This document shows positions 10,172 to 21,434 of a DNA stretch of 64,000 nt, in pieces (position 1 is the stretch's first letter; the number at the start of each line of letters is the position of its first letter). Source of the stretch: Diphasiastrum complanatum (taxonomy: Eukaryota > Streptophyta > Lycopodiopsida > Lycopodiales > Lycopodiaceae); NCBI GenBank assembly GCA_029204225.1, contig CM055105.1:50185048-50249047 (forward strand). Reading direction: 5' to 3'. Under the pieces are notes generated by a model that saw only the letters and a list, made by a program, of their open reading frames with translations, was not told the origin of the DNA and ran no database searches. The position numbers were made by a program, and so were the translations under genes.

Positions 10172-12913
10172 CAAAACTGCTCCTTAGGCTCTTTACAAGA
10201 TTTCTCAAGGCTTTGTGAGAAGGGATTGCTACATGAGGCACTTCAGGCCCTTATCAACCTAGAAGGTGCAGGGATCTCCCCTCAGAATCTATCTTTTCTT
10301 TTGCTGGAGTGCATACGAAATAAGAATTTGGCTGTGGGCAGGCAAGTGCAGTCCCTTATGGTTGGATGGCAGCTTGAAACAAATATGCTTCTTGCAAACC
10401 ATCTTATCCGCCTCTTTTCAATATGCGGGAGTTTGTCAGAAGCATATAAAGTCTTTTGTAGGTTCTCTGCACCGAATTTATACATTTGGACTGCGATTAT
10501 TTCAGCCTTTGTCAAGCATGGACGAGGCAAACAGGCAATCATGTTCTATCATAACATGAAGCAGTCAAGCGTAAAACCGAATGACTATACATATGTCTCT
10601 ATTCTGAAAGCCTGCAATGGCCCAGCATTTCTGGAACAGGGCAAGTTGATACATGCTGACATCATCAGAGCTGGTTATGAGGCAAATTTATTTGTCGGGA
10701 ATACCCTCATTGACATGTATGCCAAGTGTGGGAGCATAGATGGGATGCGACAAGTATTTGATAATTTGCTAGAACGAGATTTAATCTCATGGAATATAAT
10801 TATTGCAGGCTATTCCCAACAAAATTCTGGTCAGCATGCCCTTCAACTCTTTATGCAAATGCAACAGGAAGGCGTCCTTCCAGACACTTTCACATTTGTT
10901 AGCATACTTAAAGCTTGTAGTAACAAAGCTGCCTTAGGTCAGGGAAAGCTAATACATACCCATTCAGTCTCACGCGAATTAGAATCAAACATATTCATAC
11001 GCAATGCACTTGTGGACATGTACGCTAAGGGTGGGGATTTGGATGAGGCGCGGCAAGTGTTTGACAGAATCCCTAAAAAGGATGTCGTTGTGTGGAACAC
11101 CATGATAACAGCATATGCTCAACAAGGACTAGCTTATGATGCTTTTCAGCTTTTCAAGGGCATGCAAAATGAGGGGACAAAGCCAAACAGTATCACCTTT
11201 GGAAGCCTTCTTAAAGCCTGCTGCAGCATATTATCTTTGGATAAGGGGAAGTATATTCATGCGCAGATCATCCAATCTGGCCTGGAATCCGATCTCTTTG
11301 CTGGGAGTGCACTTGTTGACATGTATATTAAATGTGGGAGTTTAGGGGAAGCACGCGAAGTGTTTGATAAATTGCTGGACAAAGATGTGGTGTCATGGAA
11401 TGTGATGATTGCTGGCTATGCCCAGAAAGGTCATGGTCTGCTTGCCCTTGAGCTATTCAAGCAGATGGAAGAAGAGGGCATGAAACCTAACTCTGTGACA
11501 TTCTTAAGTATCCTTAAAGCATGCGCCAGCATGCAGTCAATAGATATTTGCAAGTCGATTCATAAGCAGATAGTCAACAGTGGAGCAGCATCTAATATAT
11601 TTGTGGGGAACGCTCTTGTTGATATGTATGCCAAATGTGGATATGTAGATGAAGCTTATAGAGTATTCAGTAATCTATTGGAGAAAGATATAGTATCGTG
11701 GAATGCTATGATACATGGATATGTCATGCATGGGCTTCCTAGACAAGCCTTGGAGCTCTGTGGAAAAATGCAAGAAGAAGAAATAAAGCCGAACTCTGCC
11801 ACAATTGTGAGCATTTTGAAAGCATGTGGCAGCTTAAAGGCCATAACTGAGGGCAGGCTGATACATGAACTTTTGGTGGAAACTTGTCATCTGTCAAATG
11901 TATTGGTTGGGAGTGCCCTGGTTGACATGTATTGCAAGTGTGGTGGCGTTTTGGAAGCACGGCAAGTGTTTGACACATTACCTGCAAAAAATTTAGTTGT
12001 TTGGAATACAATGATTACAGGATATAATCAACATGGTTATCATGAGCAAGCTCTTCAGCTTTTCAAGGAGTTGCAAGAAGTGGGTATGGGTCCTGATCTC
12101 ATCACTAATGCAAGTATCCTAAAAGCTTCTGCCAATCTTGATGACATTGATCAGGTTAGGCTGATACATGACCAACTACAAAAGACTGGAGCTGAAATGG
12201 ATATATCTATTGGGAGCACCCTTATCAATTCATATGCTAAATGTGGAAGTCTTAATGAGGCACTACATGTGTTCATGTCGCTGTCTAGAGCAAGCGTACC
12301 CTCATGGAATGCAATGATTGGAGCGTATGTCAAACATGGGCTTGGTGGCAAAGCAATTGCACTTTTTGAGAAAATGGTCAAGGATAGGGTGGAGCCAGAC
12401 GCCGTTACCTTTGTCAGCATTCTAAAAGCTTGTGGTAGCATAGCAGCCATAGACTATGGCAAGCTCATCCATGCCAAGGTTCGGGAAAAAGGACTTGATG
12501 GAAACACATTTGTGGGCAATGCTCTTCTAGACATGTATGCAAAATGTGGAAGCTTAGATGAAGCACGTAGAGTATTTGAAAACCTGGTAGAAAAAGATGT
12601 TGTTTCATGGAATACCATGATTTCAGGATATGCTCAGTATGGGCTTGGTCAGCAAGCTATTGAACTTTTCAAAAAGATGCATGATCAGGGCCTTAAGGCG
12701 GATCATGCCACCTTTGTTTCTGTCCTCTCTGCCTGTAGCCGAACGAGTTTATTGGATGAGGGCTTTCAAGTTTTCAAGTCTATGGTAGAGGAGTTTGGTA
12801 TTGTCCCAACATTTCATCATCATTCGTGCATTGTGGACCTTCTCAGCCGGGCTGGGAATTTGTATGAGGCTGAAAAGTTCATCAAAATGTTTCCTGTTCA
12901 ACAAGTTCCTTAG
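10172..12913 (+). CDS. PLS-class pentatricopeptide repeat protein lacking an intact E/DYW tail (PPR gene 1)
   Basis: PPR proteins bind organelle RNA one base per repeat; PLS-class members usually act in C-to-U editing. The frame is open from just after a TAA at 10169. It encodes about eight P-L-S triplets, each closing with a signature such as AKCGSLDEARRVFENL followed by a VVSWNTMISGYAQ-like stretch, then a final P2-L2 part (CIVDLLSRAGNLYEAEKF). It stops after FPVQQVP where the E domain should begin; decayed E/E+ sequence follows. The first in-frame ATG is at 10358, but PPR-like sequence (RLCEKGLLHEALQAL) lies upstream of it, so the true start is either that internal ATG or in an unseen upstream exon. 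It is a paralogue of the gene at 21435, with two more triplets. It may be a working E-less RNA-binding protein or an early pseudogene. The family call is certain; the functional state is not. Confidence 0.85.
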   Translation, partial: QNCSLGSLQDFSRLCEKGLLHEALQALINLEGAGISPQNLSFLLLECIRNKNLAVGRQVQSLMVGWQLETNMLLANHLIRLFSICGSLSEAYKVFCRFSAPNLYIWTAIISAFVKHGRGKQAIMFYHNMKQSSVKPNDYTYVSILKACNGPAFLEQGKLIHADIIRAGYEANLFVGNTLIDMYAKCGSIDGMRQVFDNLLERDLISWNIIIAGYSQQNSGQHALQLFMQMQQEGVLPDTFTFVSILKACSNKAALGQGKLIHTHSVSRELESNIFIRNALVDMYAKGGDLDEARQVFDRIPKKDVVVWNTMITAYAQQGLAYDAFQLFKGMQNEGTKPNSITFGSLLKACCSILSLDKGKYIHAQIIQSGLESDLFAGSALVDMYIKCGSLGEAREVFDKLLDKDVVSWNVMIAGYAQKGHGLLALELFKQMEEEGMKPNSVTFLSILKACASMQSIDICKSIHKQIVNSGAASNIFVGNALVDMYAKCGYVDEAYRVFSNLLEKDIVSWNAMIHGYVMHGLPRQALELCGKMQEEEIKPNSATIVSILKACGSLKAITEGRLIHELLVETCHLSNVLVGSALVDMYCKCGGVLEARQVFDTLPAKNLVVWNTMITGYNQHGYHEQALQLFKELQEVGMGPDLITNASILKASANLDDIDQVRLIHDQLQKTGAEMDISIGSTLINSYAKCGSLNEALHVFMSLSRASVPSWNAMIGAYVKHGLGGKAIALFEKMVKDRVEPDAVTFVSILKACGSIAAIDYGKLIHAKVREKGLDGNTFVGNALLDMYAKCGSLDEARRVFENLVEKDVVSWNTMISGYAQYGLGQQAIELFKKMHDQGLKADHATFVSVLSACSRTSLLDEGFQVFKSMVEEFGIVPTFHHHSCIVDLLSRAGNLYEAEKFIKMFPVQQVP

Positions 12914-13260
12914 TCATTGCTCTGGGCTTGTTGAGCACAATGTGTGATAGGTGTGACTGATGCCACTCCTTGCAGACTATTTTGAATTCATTTCTGCCCA
13001 GTGCCCACATCTTCTGTGTCATTCACCTATTATTTGGCTGGTAGTAGGAAAGGTGTGGCAGATTTGAGAAAAAGATCTTGCGATACGGCTGGGAAAAGTA
13101 CCAGGGACCACCGGAACGCAATTTAACATCAATGTCATACCTTTGTTGAAGGTAGGCCCATTCACAGAAAAAGAGGATCACCTTCCAGTTGATGTCTTCA
13201 GTTCAAGCGACCAGGAGGAGCTGGGACATGAGCCAAACAAGACGTTCTGCCATGTGCCCC
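12914..13260 (+). pseudogene. Decayed E/E+ remnant of PPR gene 1
   Basis: Downstream of the stop, pieces of the normal PPR tail can be read in more than one frame. GKVPGTTGTQFN (about 13090-13125) aligns with the RKIPGCTWIEFN box of the intact paralogue. FTEKEDHLPVDVF aligns weakly with its VVEDKDHPQ stretch. DQEELGHEPNKTFCHV (about 13210-13257) aligns with its DQFGYEPDLSCVL. The conserved Cys and Trp of the PG box are lost and frames are interrupted. No DYW domain is seen after this point. Confidence 0.6.
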
Positions 13261-15699
13261 CCCCATACCCCATGTTCCAAGATTTTGTAACGGTTAAGTG
13301 TTATGCGGCATACCACCTTCAGCTCTTTTGAAACACTTTCTGTTCCTGAGAGGTCATCCTTGTTTGAATATTTCTTTGCAATTTGTGTATGGTGTAATTG
13401 AGGTGATCTACAACTATATGAAAATGAGTTTATACTTGTTCTGTGGCAAGTTGTTATCCTCATGAATTTGTAATCCTTACAGGCAGATAACACTAAGTTA
13501 TCATGCCTTTCAGCCTTAACTTCAGGCTTGAGACATTGTTTGAACACTTTCTGTGATTGCTTTGTCCAATTTATGCATAATTTTATGCATTCACAAGTAC
13601 ACTCAATTTGACCATTTTTTAAAACTTGAAAATAGTCAAATACCATTCAATAGCAGGAAATGGATTAAGGTTAATGTACTAATTGAATTCCTGGACAAAT
13701 ATATAACAAGCACCAAGTTAGTTTCATCAATAGTGGCTCCATAGAAGTTGCTGCGTATTACTGGCATGTTGGAATGCTGCTGATGCACGCCAAACTTGGG
13801 GCCATTGGATTTCTGAACACTGTTCGAAATGTCATAATGAATGTGTTCAGACCACTATGGAAAAAATATAAGCATGGGAAAAAATGCGTTTTTTTCTAGA
13901 ATCTATTTTGTTTCTTCATCGCTGCTTCTTCATCCTATTCATTGATTGCCACCTTTTTGGAGAATCAATTATGATCCTCGATATCGTGTCAAAAGCTTTA
14001 CTGAGGTAGTTATCATACCAATTGTCCTAACTGCATTGCGCATTGTACATATTCTTTTTCCATGTCTCCAAAAAAATTAAGGCCTCCCTGCAGCAAGGTA
14101 AAAGTACTTAAGAACTCACAGAAGACATACATAGAATATCAAAAATGTGCGCAAGATCAGTACCTGCACAAGTTTCGGAAGAATGTAATAAAGTCTTTAA
14201 CAGCATATCGATGCTTTGCTGCAAACACAAACCTACAGATCCTTGAGAAGTCCAAAGAAGACAATTGGAGAATAAAATTGTACTTGTTGACAGATACTAC
14301 AAGTGCAAGATGGCATGGCTTAATGAGATCATGTTTCAACTGATTAATATTTGCCTTCATCACTCTTTCTCACATTTAAGGCATCATGAACCTAAGCATA
14401 CTCCACCACTGGGCTACTTCTTCCAAAGCTTTTCTGAGCATTCTTATTTTTGCATATTTATTGTAGTACACATTGTTCAGAATGCTGCTGTGGTTTCTGA
14501 GTTTGTATGTAGAATATGTTTTGACTTTTCATATTCTCAGTTTGTGAGAAAAGGTTATGAATTCATTGTTGTACACAAGTTATGACAAATTTGTACACAT
14601 TACTTCATAGATAACTACAACAAGGTGATTAAGGAAGATCACGAGAGGCCTAAATTTTGTTTGCAAAGTCTTTTAAAGCCTGAATGTAAAAATAGAAGCT
14701 TGCTCAGATATATGAAGGGATTTTGAAAGCTTTTGCTGTCAAATGAGGTCTGACTTAATCATTAGAGTATCATTGTCTGTGTGCTCATCCAAAGCACAAG
14801 TGTGGTAACTTTGTATGACCATCAAGATTTACTAACATGGTATCAAAACCATAGTAAGGTAGTGAAAGCTTATGGTTTTGTCATAAGGATTAGCCTCAGG
14901 GTTGATTGTAAGGATTGGTCTTGTCGGATTTGGAGGAGGTAAGATCAGGTTTTGCATGTGGGAGGCATGATGGACATTAGATAACTAGATCTTGGAGAAA
15001 AGGTTCCATGTAGAGCGTCATGCTTGCTAGTAAGGAGATTAAAATGAACGTGAAGGAGTTGATCAAAGGCTACATGGTGGCAGCTATATTAGCCACAATT
15101 GTTAGTGGGTTGTGAAGGGCAACGTGAAGAAGTTTTTGAAAGCACTTTTTTCGTGCTACCAACAGCAAATAGTGATCACATCGTCTTTGATAGAGATCTT
15201 TCAAAGCAAACCAAAAGGTCAAAGAAGTAGTTCACTTACAAGTCATATTGCATGTCTTTTAGATGCCCAAAAATCAGACATGCATGTTAGTATGTTTTTA
15301 TAGCAAGTTATCAAAGACATCTGACAACGAGTCTTGTCAATGGGCAAATCAGAAGGCTTTTAACAAGGTAAATCAAGAAAAAAGCTAACCCCCCCCCCCC
15401 CCCCCCAAAAAAAAAAAAGGTTCAACATTGATAGGAGAGATCCAGGACTAGTTCTTTCATGAATCAATTTTGTCAACATGATTGGAAGAAAGCACATAAG
15501 GTCAATTACTCGGGGCCTTGGCAGTTTGCGAGTAAATTTTTTGCATGTTTCTTTCTTGCCATGATTCAACAAAAAGATAGCACATGGTGTTCTACCTTTC
15601 TTATGCCACTACTTCAATGTTTATTATAAAGAATGTGATTTGGTACAGAGTTAAAAATCCCACTAAGAAAAATCTCAAATTAATTTTTTTTTTTTTTAG
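13261..15699. other. Intergenic stretch
   Basis: AT-rich sequence without a recognisable gene. An ATG-initiated 93-codon frame at 14062-14343 has no family resemblance and I do not call it. A C tract followed by an A tract lies at about 15389-15418. No RNA gene was recognised. Confidence 0.45.
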
Positions 15700-16115
15700 T
15701 GTCCAAAGATAGCACGCCGACGTGCCAGGCGAGAAAGCCGGAAATTTTATTTGTTTTTTGGGCAGTCTCGCCTGGCACGCCGGTGTGCTATCTTTGGAGG
15801 TTGCAAAATCTTTTCTCATTTCATATAGCACATCGACATGCTATCTTTAAAGGCTACAAAAAAAAATTTATAGCTATTTTACTTAGCACGTTTGCTTACT
15901 ATGTTTGGAGGTTGAAAAAAAAATTCTAAAATAATGTTTTTACTAAAATTTGGTTCTCAAATGTGTCAAAATAGCTTTTCTATTTTATAATTTACTTGGC
16001 TAGCATAACGGCATGTTAGCCGAATCAGCTCCAAAAAGAAATTTATTTTTTTCAAAAAGACTTCATTTTTTCGTAAAATAAAAAATTTGTAGGCTAGCAC
16101 GCCGACATGCTAGCT
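15700..16115. repeat. Cluster of palindromic TAGCA...TGCTA motifs
   Basis: At least five imperfect palindromes of one design lie within about 415 bases. The largest is a hairpin with 31-nt arms at 15703-15733 and 15767-15797. Others are TAGCACATCGACATGCTA at 15826-15843, a degenerate one near 15883-15905, GGCTAGCATAACGGCATGTT at 15998-16017 (arms continue to 16021), and GCTAGCACGCCGACATGC at 16093-16110 (arms continue to 16114). They are separated by A/T-rich spacers. No transposase or target duplication is visible. Confidence 0.8.
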
Positions 16116-18086
16116 TATACAACTTCATGTGACAAAATTTTACAGCAAATTCAATCCCAATCAATCCTAAAAGTGATGGAGGATGCACAAATCAAAGATC
16201 TAGATCCAAACTATGAGCTAGAATCAAGACTAGTTACCAAAACTAGCTAATTTGGCATTTAACTCCACAATGGAGGTATACATTTGATCAAATACACAAA
16301 AGTAAAGTGCAACAAGCATACTAGACATGTAATCAACTTCAGTACCTTCCAAAACATGTAATTAATGCATAAAATCACTCACATACAATAGCTATAACTC
16401 ACCACTCAAAGACAATGTTGATGGAAGTGGAAAAACTCCATTTTTTTTTATATTTGGATGGAGATCCCATCACATCTTTATACATTTCGAGCTTGGATCT
16501 GAACATTTAGGGCATATTTGATCTTATCATACCCTAACCCTAACATCTAACCTAATAGGTCATTGGACTCACCCTAATATGGGGTCAAGATCTCAAGATT
16601 CAAAAACAATGTAAAACATGTTATTTTTAGCTCCTAGAATTATCTCTAGCTTATCTAAGCACATTTTGGCCTCATTTCAAAGATGTTATCACAATGTAAT
16701 ACAAGGAATGAAGTCTTGGGAAAGCATCCTATGCTAGTTGGCACGTGTGGAATCTATTTACATGGCCATCTTGCCAACTACAATGCATGTGATTTCAACA
16801 TCACAAATAGTTTTTTTTTTTTTATAATAGTAAACCTATATTTATCAAATAACAAAGTATTTTGTGATAGACCTATTTAAAATTTGATGGATAGTTAAAT
16901 TTTTAAGTATGCATCACACCACAAAAATTATGCAGTGGCATAAAAAGATTAGCACACCATGTGCTACCATTTTGTTGGTTCATGGGTAGAAGAAACTAAA
17001 CTCACAATAAATTTACTTGTAGAATGTCAAAATCCAATTACTCGACAGGGCACAAAAAGATTATCTAATAGTCGTTATCAGCAATTAACATCATCTATTA
17101 GTAGCAAATATCCCATTGTTGGTTAAAGACTCATATTAGAGAGATAATCATGGCTATTTTGTAGCTAACAACTCCTATAAAAAAATGGAGGCATCGTTGA
17201 GGCGACACAACACTAGAAGCAGTTGTAAATCTTAAGAAGAACAAGTATGAAAACAAGAGATATTCTTTCCAAGCAGTTGCACTTTATTTTGGGTCGTTGC
17301 TTGAAAAGTATCAATATTGGATTTGCTTGCAATCAAATTACATGGATTTTGAAACTAATGAAAAAAGATTTGAGGATTTGCAAGAACAATAGACCACCGA
17401 TTTGATGTATTGAAAGAGCTTTTTAATACTTTGCAAAACTGGTTCTTTTTGTATTGACAACATATTTTGGATAGTAGAGTCATTGGTTAAGAGTCTTTCA
17501 AAGCATGCAAGCAAGTTGAAGCCAGCAGAGCTTGCACTTAAACATGAAACAACATATTAATGATACCAACATATTAATAGTGCCGATTACAAAGGGTTAT
17601 AAGGCATGCAAGCTTTGGTTCAAGCCAGAGCTTGCACTTGGGCATGAAACAACATATCAATACCGGAGACTACAAAGGGTTCAATGCATTATCTCGACAA
17701 TCACCCATTATCATACATAATGTGTGTCACAAAAATTTCAAAAAAAATAAAATTAAATTTTTTTCAAGATTTTGTTGATGATTTGCATGGTGAGTGCACA
17801 TCAATGTTCTTTAGTTGCATGAATTTCTATTGGCTTTCTAGAGGTGCTTTCTTATGTGGAGACACCCTAAAAAGTTAGTATCCAATTTGATAGAATCAAG
17901 TCTATTTTGGGACAATTCTGGCCCCCTTTGGAAACCAAGATACATTCCATAATCTTAGCCACTATAACATATTGGTGGCATTATCATGACACCAGGTGAA
18001 TTTGATCAGTGAGTTACAATCCTCAAAGTTGGAAAGGCTTGATTTGCTAGTGTAGATGTATAGTGCCACTGACATGCATCAAACCT

Positions 18087-18090
<4 letters not shown>
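16116..18090. other. Intergenic stretch
   Basis: No gene recognised. Two related blocks around 17505-17560 and 17600-17660 share GCATGCAAG, AGAGCTTGCACTT and CATGAAACAACATAT, a small diverged tandem duplication of about 100 bases. Nothing else is identifiable. Confidence 0.45.

Positions 18091-18131
<41 letters not shown>
18091..18131. repeat. (AC)n microsatellite
   Basis: About 41 bases of uninterrupted AC dinucleotide. Confidence 0.95.
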
Positions 18132-18132
<1 letters not shown>

Positions 18133-18287
18133 GCTACTGTCAATGCACAAAGCCGATTGTAGTTGTAGGAGTTAGAAATCAATTTTGATCTGATTCATTA
18201 GTATAAGCTCTAAATGTGATACTGTAATTAGTGTACAGTTAATTAGATTTGTTGGGCAAGATTCGACCTACAATTCGCTTTTTCTCC

Positions 18288-18367
18288 ACAATGGGGTAAA
18301 TTCTTTGTCTGAAGAAAGCTACGTGTGTATATATAGCTTTCTTCCGACAAAGAATTCACCCCATTGT
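18288..18367. repeat. Long near-perfect hairpin, 34-nt arms
   Basis: The arm at 18288-18321 (beginning ACAATGGGGT and ending AAGAAAGCTA) is almost exactly complementary to 18334-18367 (beginning TAGCTTTCTT and ending ACCCCATTGT), with a 12-nt loop. It lies directly downstream, in reading direction, of the integrase-like end of a copia fragment, as if inserted there or marking a truncation. Confidence 0.85.
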
Positions 18368-18369
18368 AA

Positions 18370-19170
18370 GGTGATGAAATAGTGTGCTCCACCTATGGAT
18401 TCGTTCTCATAGGACCGTAGAAATCCAAGTGAATGATCTCTAGAGTTTTTTTGAACTTAAATCACTACCATGCTTAAATGGTTCTCTATGCTACTTCTTG
18501 TAAACGCATCCTTCACAAAACGGTGTTTGTTGATCATTATGATTCATGAAGAGTAGGTAAGCCAATTAGCATATTTAGCTTTTTCATCAGCCTCACACTA
18601 TTATGATTACGATGACCAAGATGCTCGTGCCAAAGGTCCGATTGTGATTGAATCATTGCTGCCCCTTGCACTGTAGCATTGAATGTCACACTTTCTATCA
18701 TTCGCTTGAGAGACTGATTCACCTAACAATATAGGAGTCATCTTCGTTAGCCAATCCTTGTTCCTAGTCATATGTCGAGTAGCACCAAAATCTACATACC
18801 ATAGACGATCTTCACAATCACTAGTGGAAAGTGTTGATAAGAATAGATTATGCTCATTTCCATTCTTTTTTTTCTCAATCAAATTTCTTGACTACTTAGT
18901 GCTTCCCTTGTTAGATTCTGCCATATACTTACGACACTCTCTTTTCCAATGGCCCTTCTTGCCACAATAGAAACACCTTCCCTTACGTTTTTCTCTTTTC
19001 AATGATTCTACCTCATCCATAATCCTTGCGAATTATGCTTTTCACTTCTTAAGTGCTCTTCCTTCCTTCATTTGAGCTACCAGTGCCTAACCATCATTAT
19101 CATTGGGTTGATGATACTTCACTAGCTCCTGCCGCTGCTCTTTTTGAAGTAGAGCTTCTCACAATTCTTC
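18370..19170 (-). pseudogene. Ty1/copia fragment: gag end, protease, GAG-pre-integrase, start of integrase
   Basis: Read on the minus strand, the order is: a CCHC zinc knuckle CFYCGKKGHWKREC (about 18920-18980), the protease region WYVDFGATRHMT (about 18770-18810; the usual Asp-Ser-Gly-Ala is altered to Asp-Phe-Gly-Ala), the pre-integrase motif LWHEHLGHRNHNSV (about 18590-18640) and the integrase start LEIIHLDFYGPM (about 18390-18430). Frames are broken and there are no LTRs. The fragment ends at the hairpin on one side and at the 1-kb unit relative on the other. Confidence 0.8.
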
Positions 19171-19202
19171 AAATGACAACAATCTCTACCTCGAGGCAAT
19201 TG

Positions 19203-19345
19203 TTATGAGACCGTAACCTTGGCCGAACCTGAGGGAGCCATTAGGTGCACCAAACCACTGTAGGGCAAAGGACTGTGAGTCAATTGCATGCATGCATACC
19301 TACCAGTAGGTATGAGGGCCAATTTTACCATGAGATGCACAAAGA
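19203..19345 (+). repeat. Third, partial copy of the 1-kb unit
   Basis: GAGACCGTAACC, CCACTGTAGGGCAAAGGACT, GCATGCATGCATACC and GTATGAGGGCCAAT match 8985-9110 in order and spacing. This shows the unit is a dispersed repeat family, not only a local duplication. Confidence 0.7.
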
Positions 19346-21434
19346 ATGAGATGTTTTGTGAGGCATGAGGCAATGCCTGAGGACATCCTAAGTTGAGCTT
19401 GTAAAGCAATCCATTAACTAGCTTATAACATATTGATTTCAATCTCAATTTCTTTTTATAAGTTTTTTGTAATAAACCAAAAATTTTATGATGATCGATA
19501 GCTAATCAAATCCTTGTACCATGACTCATAGGAATGATATATTATGAACAATTTCTTGTCAAGAAAGTCATTTGTCATTTTGGCTTGGGAAGCTTGGATA
19601 GTTTATCAACAACACTAGGGTTTGGCTTGTTCCAAATTTAAATTGAAGTTTATCTTGCCATGCAACTAGTCATAGGAATTTTTTGTATCATATGCAATTT
19701 ATCTTGTTTGAATTTTCAAGGTACAAAGATTATGGATAGTGCTTTCCTCTAGGTATGCATTGCCTAGGGCTTATGTGCTTGCAAGGGCCAAGGCACTTTC
19801 TCAGCATAAAAAATTTTGTCGTTTACAATCCACAAAATTACTTGTATGTCGTTTTAAAAAGTAGCAAAAGAATATACTCATAGCTTTGGAGCCCCAAGGC
19901 CTTGGGTTTTCTCCAATGGGTTTTGTGCTTCAAGAAGCCCTTGAAAATACACAAAGATAAAAGAATTTCATGAAAGGTTTTTAGAGATAGATTAGTTATG
20001 CCACACCCATGCCACAAACCCGTGCCTTTTTTTTCACTGTAGAGGCCTAACATTTAGCTAAGATTGACTCTTATGGTATGTTTTTTGCATAATATTGTGT
20101 GTTTTATTCCATTAAAAAAAAACCTTTCTTATTGTCAATACTATATTTATGCAAGTAATCGATATTTACAACATAGGCCAAGCCATTTGTGTACAATCTT
20201 TGGAGCAAGCTCCGTAGATATCTCTACGCATCTTTCTGAGTTTAATCGTGCTCCTTCTCTGACCACGCCACAAGGGGCTCTTCACATGCAGAGCCCGGCC
20301 CCGTGCATGACGTAGAGATGAGGACGAGTTGACTGGGTTGTTCTGACACTTAGATCCACCATCATATTTGCCTGTGCAACCTTGTATCTTAACCCGTGAT
20401 GACCTACACCTACGTGCTCCTACTGACCTACAATGGCCTTGTGTTTCTGACCTGCGTTGCGTCCAACGTGACCTCTTGTGGGTTTGAAAACCTAGGAGGA
20501 GGAAGAGCATGGCGTGGCCAACTTGGCAACCGGTTTTGGAGAGAACGGGTTGCTCGATCTTGCATGACCCGGGCCGGGTTATGCTTCATGCAAAGAGGCT
20601 CTAAACAACTTTACTCAACTCATCCCCTTTGGGATCAACTAGTAAAAATGATTAAAATATTTAAATTTATATAAAAGTTAAAAATTAAAAAAAAAACCTT
20701 CCTTCAAAAAATGTATTAAGTGAGCTCACAAAAGCACCGAACCCTTTTCACACGTTGGCTACATTGCTTCCGTCTTTCGAAGGCGACGGCGAAGGAGAGT
20801 TTAGTTTCAGGAGAGATGGCGACGATCAGCAGGGAAAAAGGATGATGTTACCAAAATGGCTGTGCTGATGATGCTCAAATTTGATCACAAACGTGTTAGC
20901 ACATAGTGATGGAAGCCAATTTCCGACGAGCATTACCAATTATTTAGCCTTTGTTGTGGTTGCAGGCAACAGTACAAATTCCAAATCAGTTTCTTCTTTG
21001 CGAGAAAGACAGATACACATTTTGCTTATTTGGTCTGATTACTGCCCGAGCATATTCAAATGCTGTTGTTATCCACTCAAATTTTCAGGTACTTGTTTAA
21101 CTAGAGGACAATGAAAATGGTAGTAGGGTTTCGGATAGCAGGTTTCTAGAGGATTTGAATTTCGAAATCGAAAGTGGTTGCTGCTTTTAGTTTTCAGAAT
21201 GTTTTCTGATCAGTTTTCTGCATGCCAGTTAAGCAATAAATTCTCCGTGTTTGATTCTGGCAATGGCTAGGGCAAACTTTTATAGCTATGCATGGATTTC
21301 AGTGAGCAGCGTGAGTTGGTGATACTGCCCTGTGACAGCAATTAAAGAACTGCTATTATGATAATTCTTTTATGCCACTTTAAAATCCAAATTAGTTCTC
21401 TCTTTTGCCTGTCTTCTATATCGCGGCGCCAAAT
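19346..21434. other. Region upstream of PPR gene 2
   Basis: No protein-coding gene is recognised. The more GC-rich stretch at 20170-20640 contains several short frames on both strands without family resemblance. The part after about 20750 probably contains the promoter and 5' leader of PPR gene 2. Confidence 0.45.
20816..20845 (+). other. Possible 9-codon upstream ORF in the PPR gene 2 leader
   Basis: ATG GCG ACG ... GGA TGA in a relatively GC-rich patch about 600 bases before the PPR ATG. If the transcript starts upstream of it, this would be a short uORF. The transcript start is unknown, so this is speculative. Confidence 0.2.

Noticed and set aside
10172-12913. PPR gene 1 as a retroelement-captured fragment
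   Set aside because: It is a long, uninterrupted PLS array without flanking LTRs or target duplications; a diverged host paralogue explains it better.
14062-14343. ATG-initiated 93-codon frame
   Set aside because: No recognisable domain, AT-rich spacer context, no splice or promoter support; compatible with chance.
15699-15929. Frames on both strands with a repeated QAR...CYLW pattern
   Set aside because: The pattern is a consequence of the palindromic DNA, which reads similarly on both strands.
21405-21434. Ten extra N-terminal codons for PPR gene 2
   Set aside because: The frame begins with TTG, which is not a normal plant start codon; the first ATG is at 21435.
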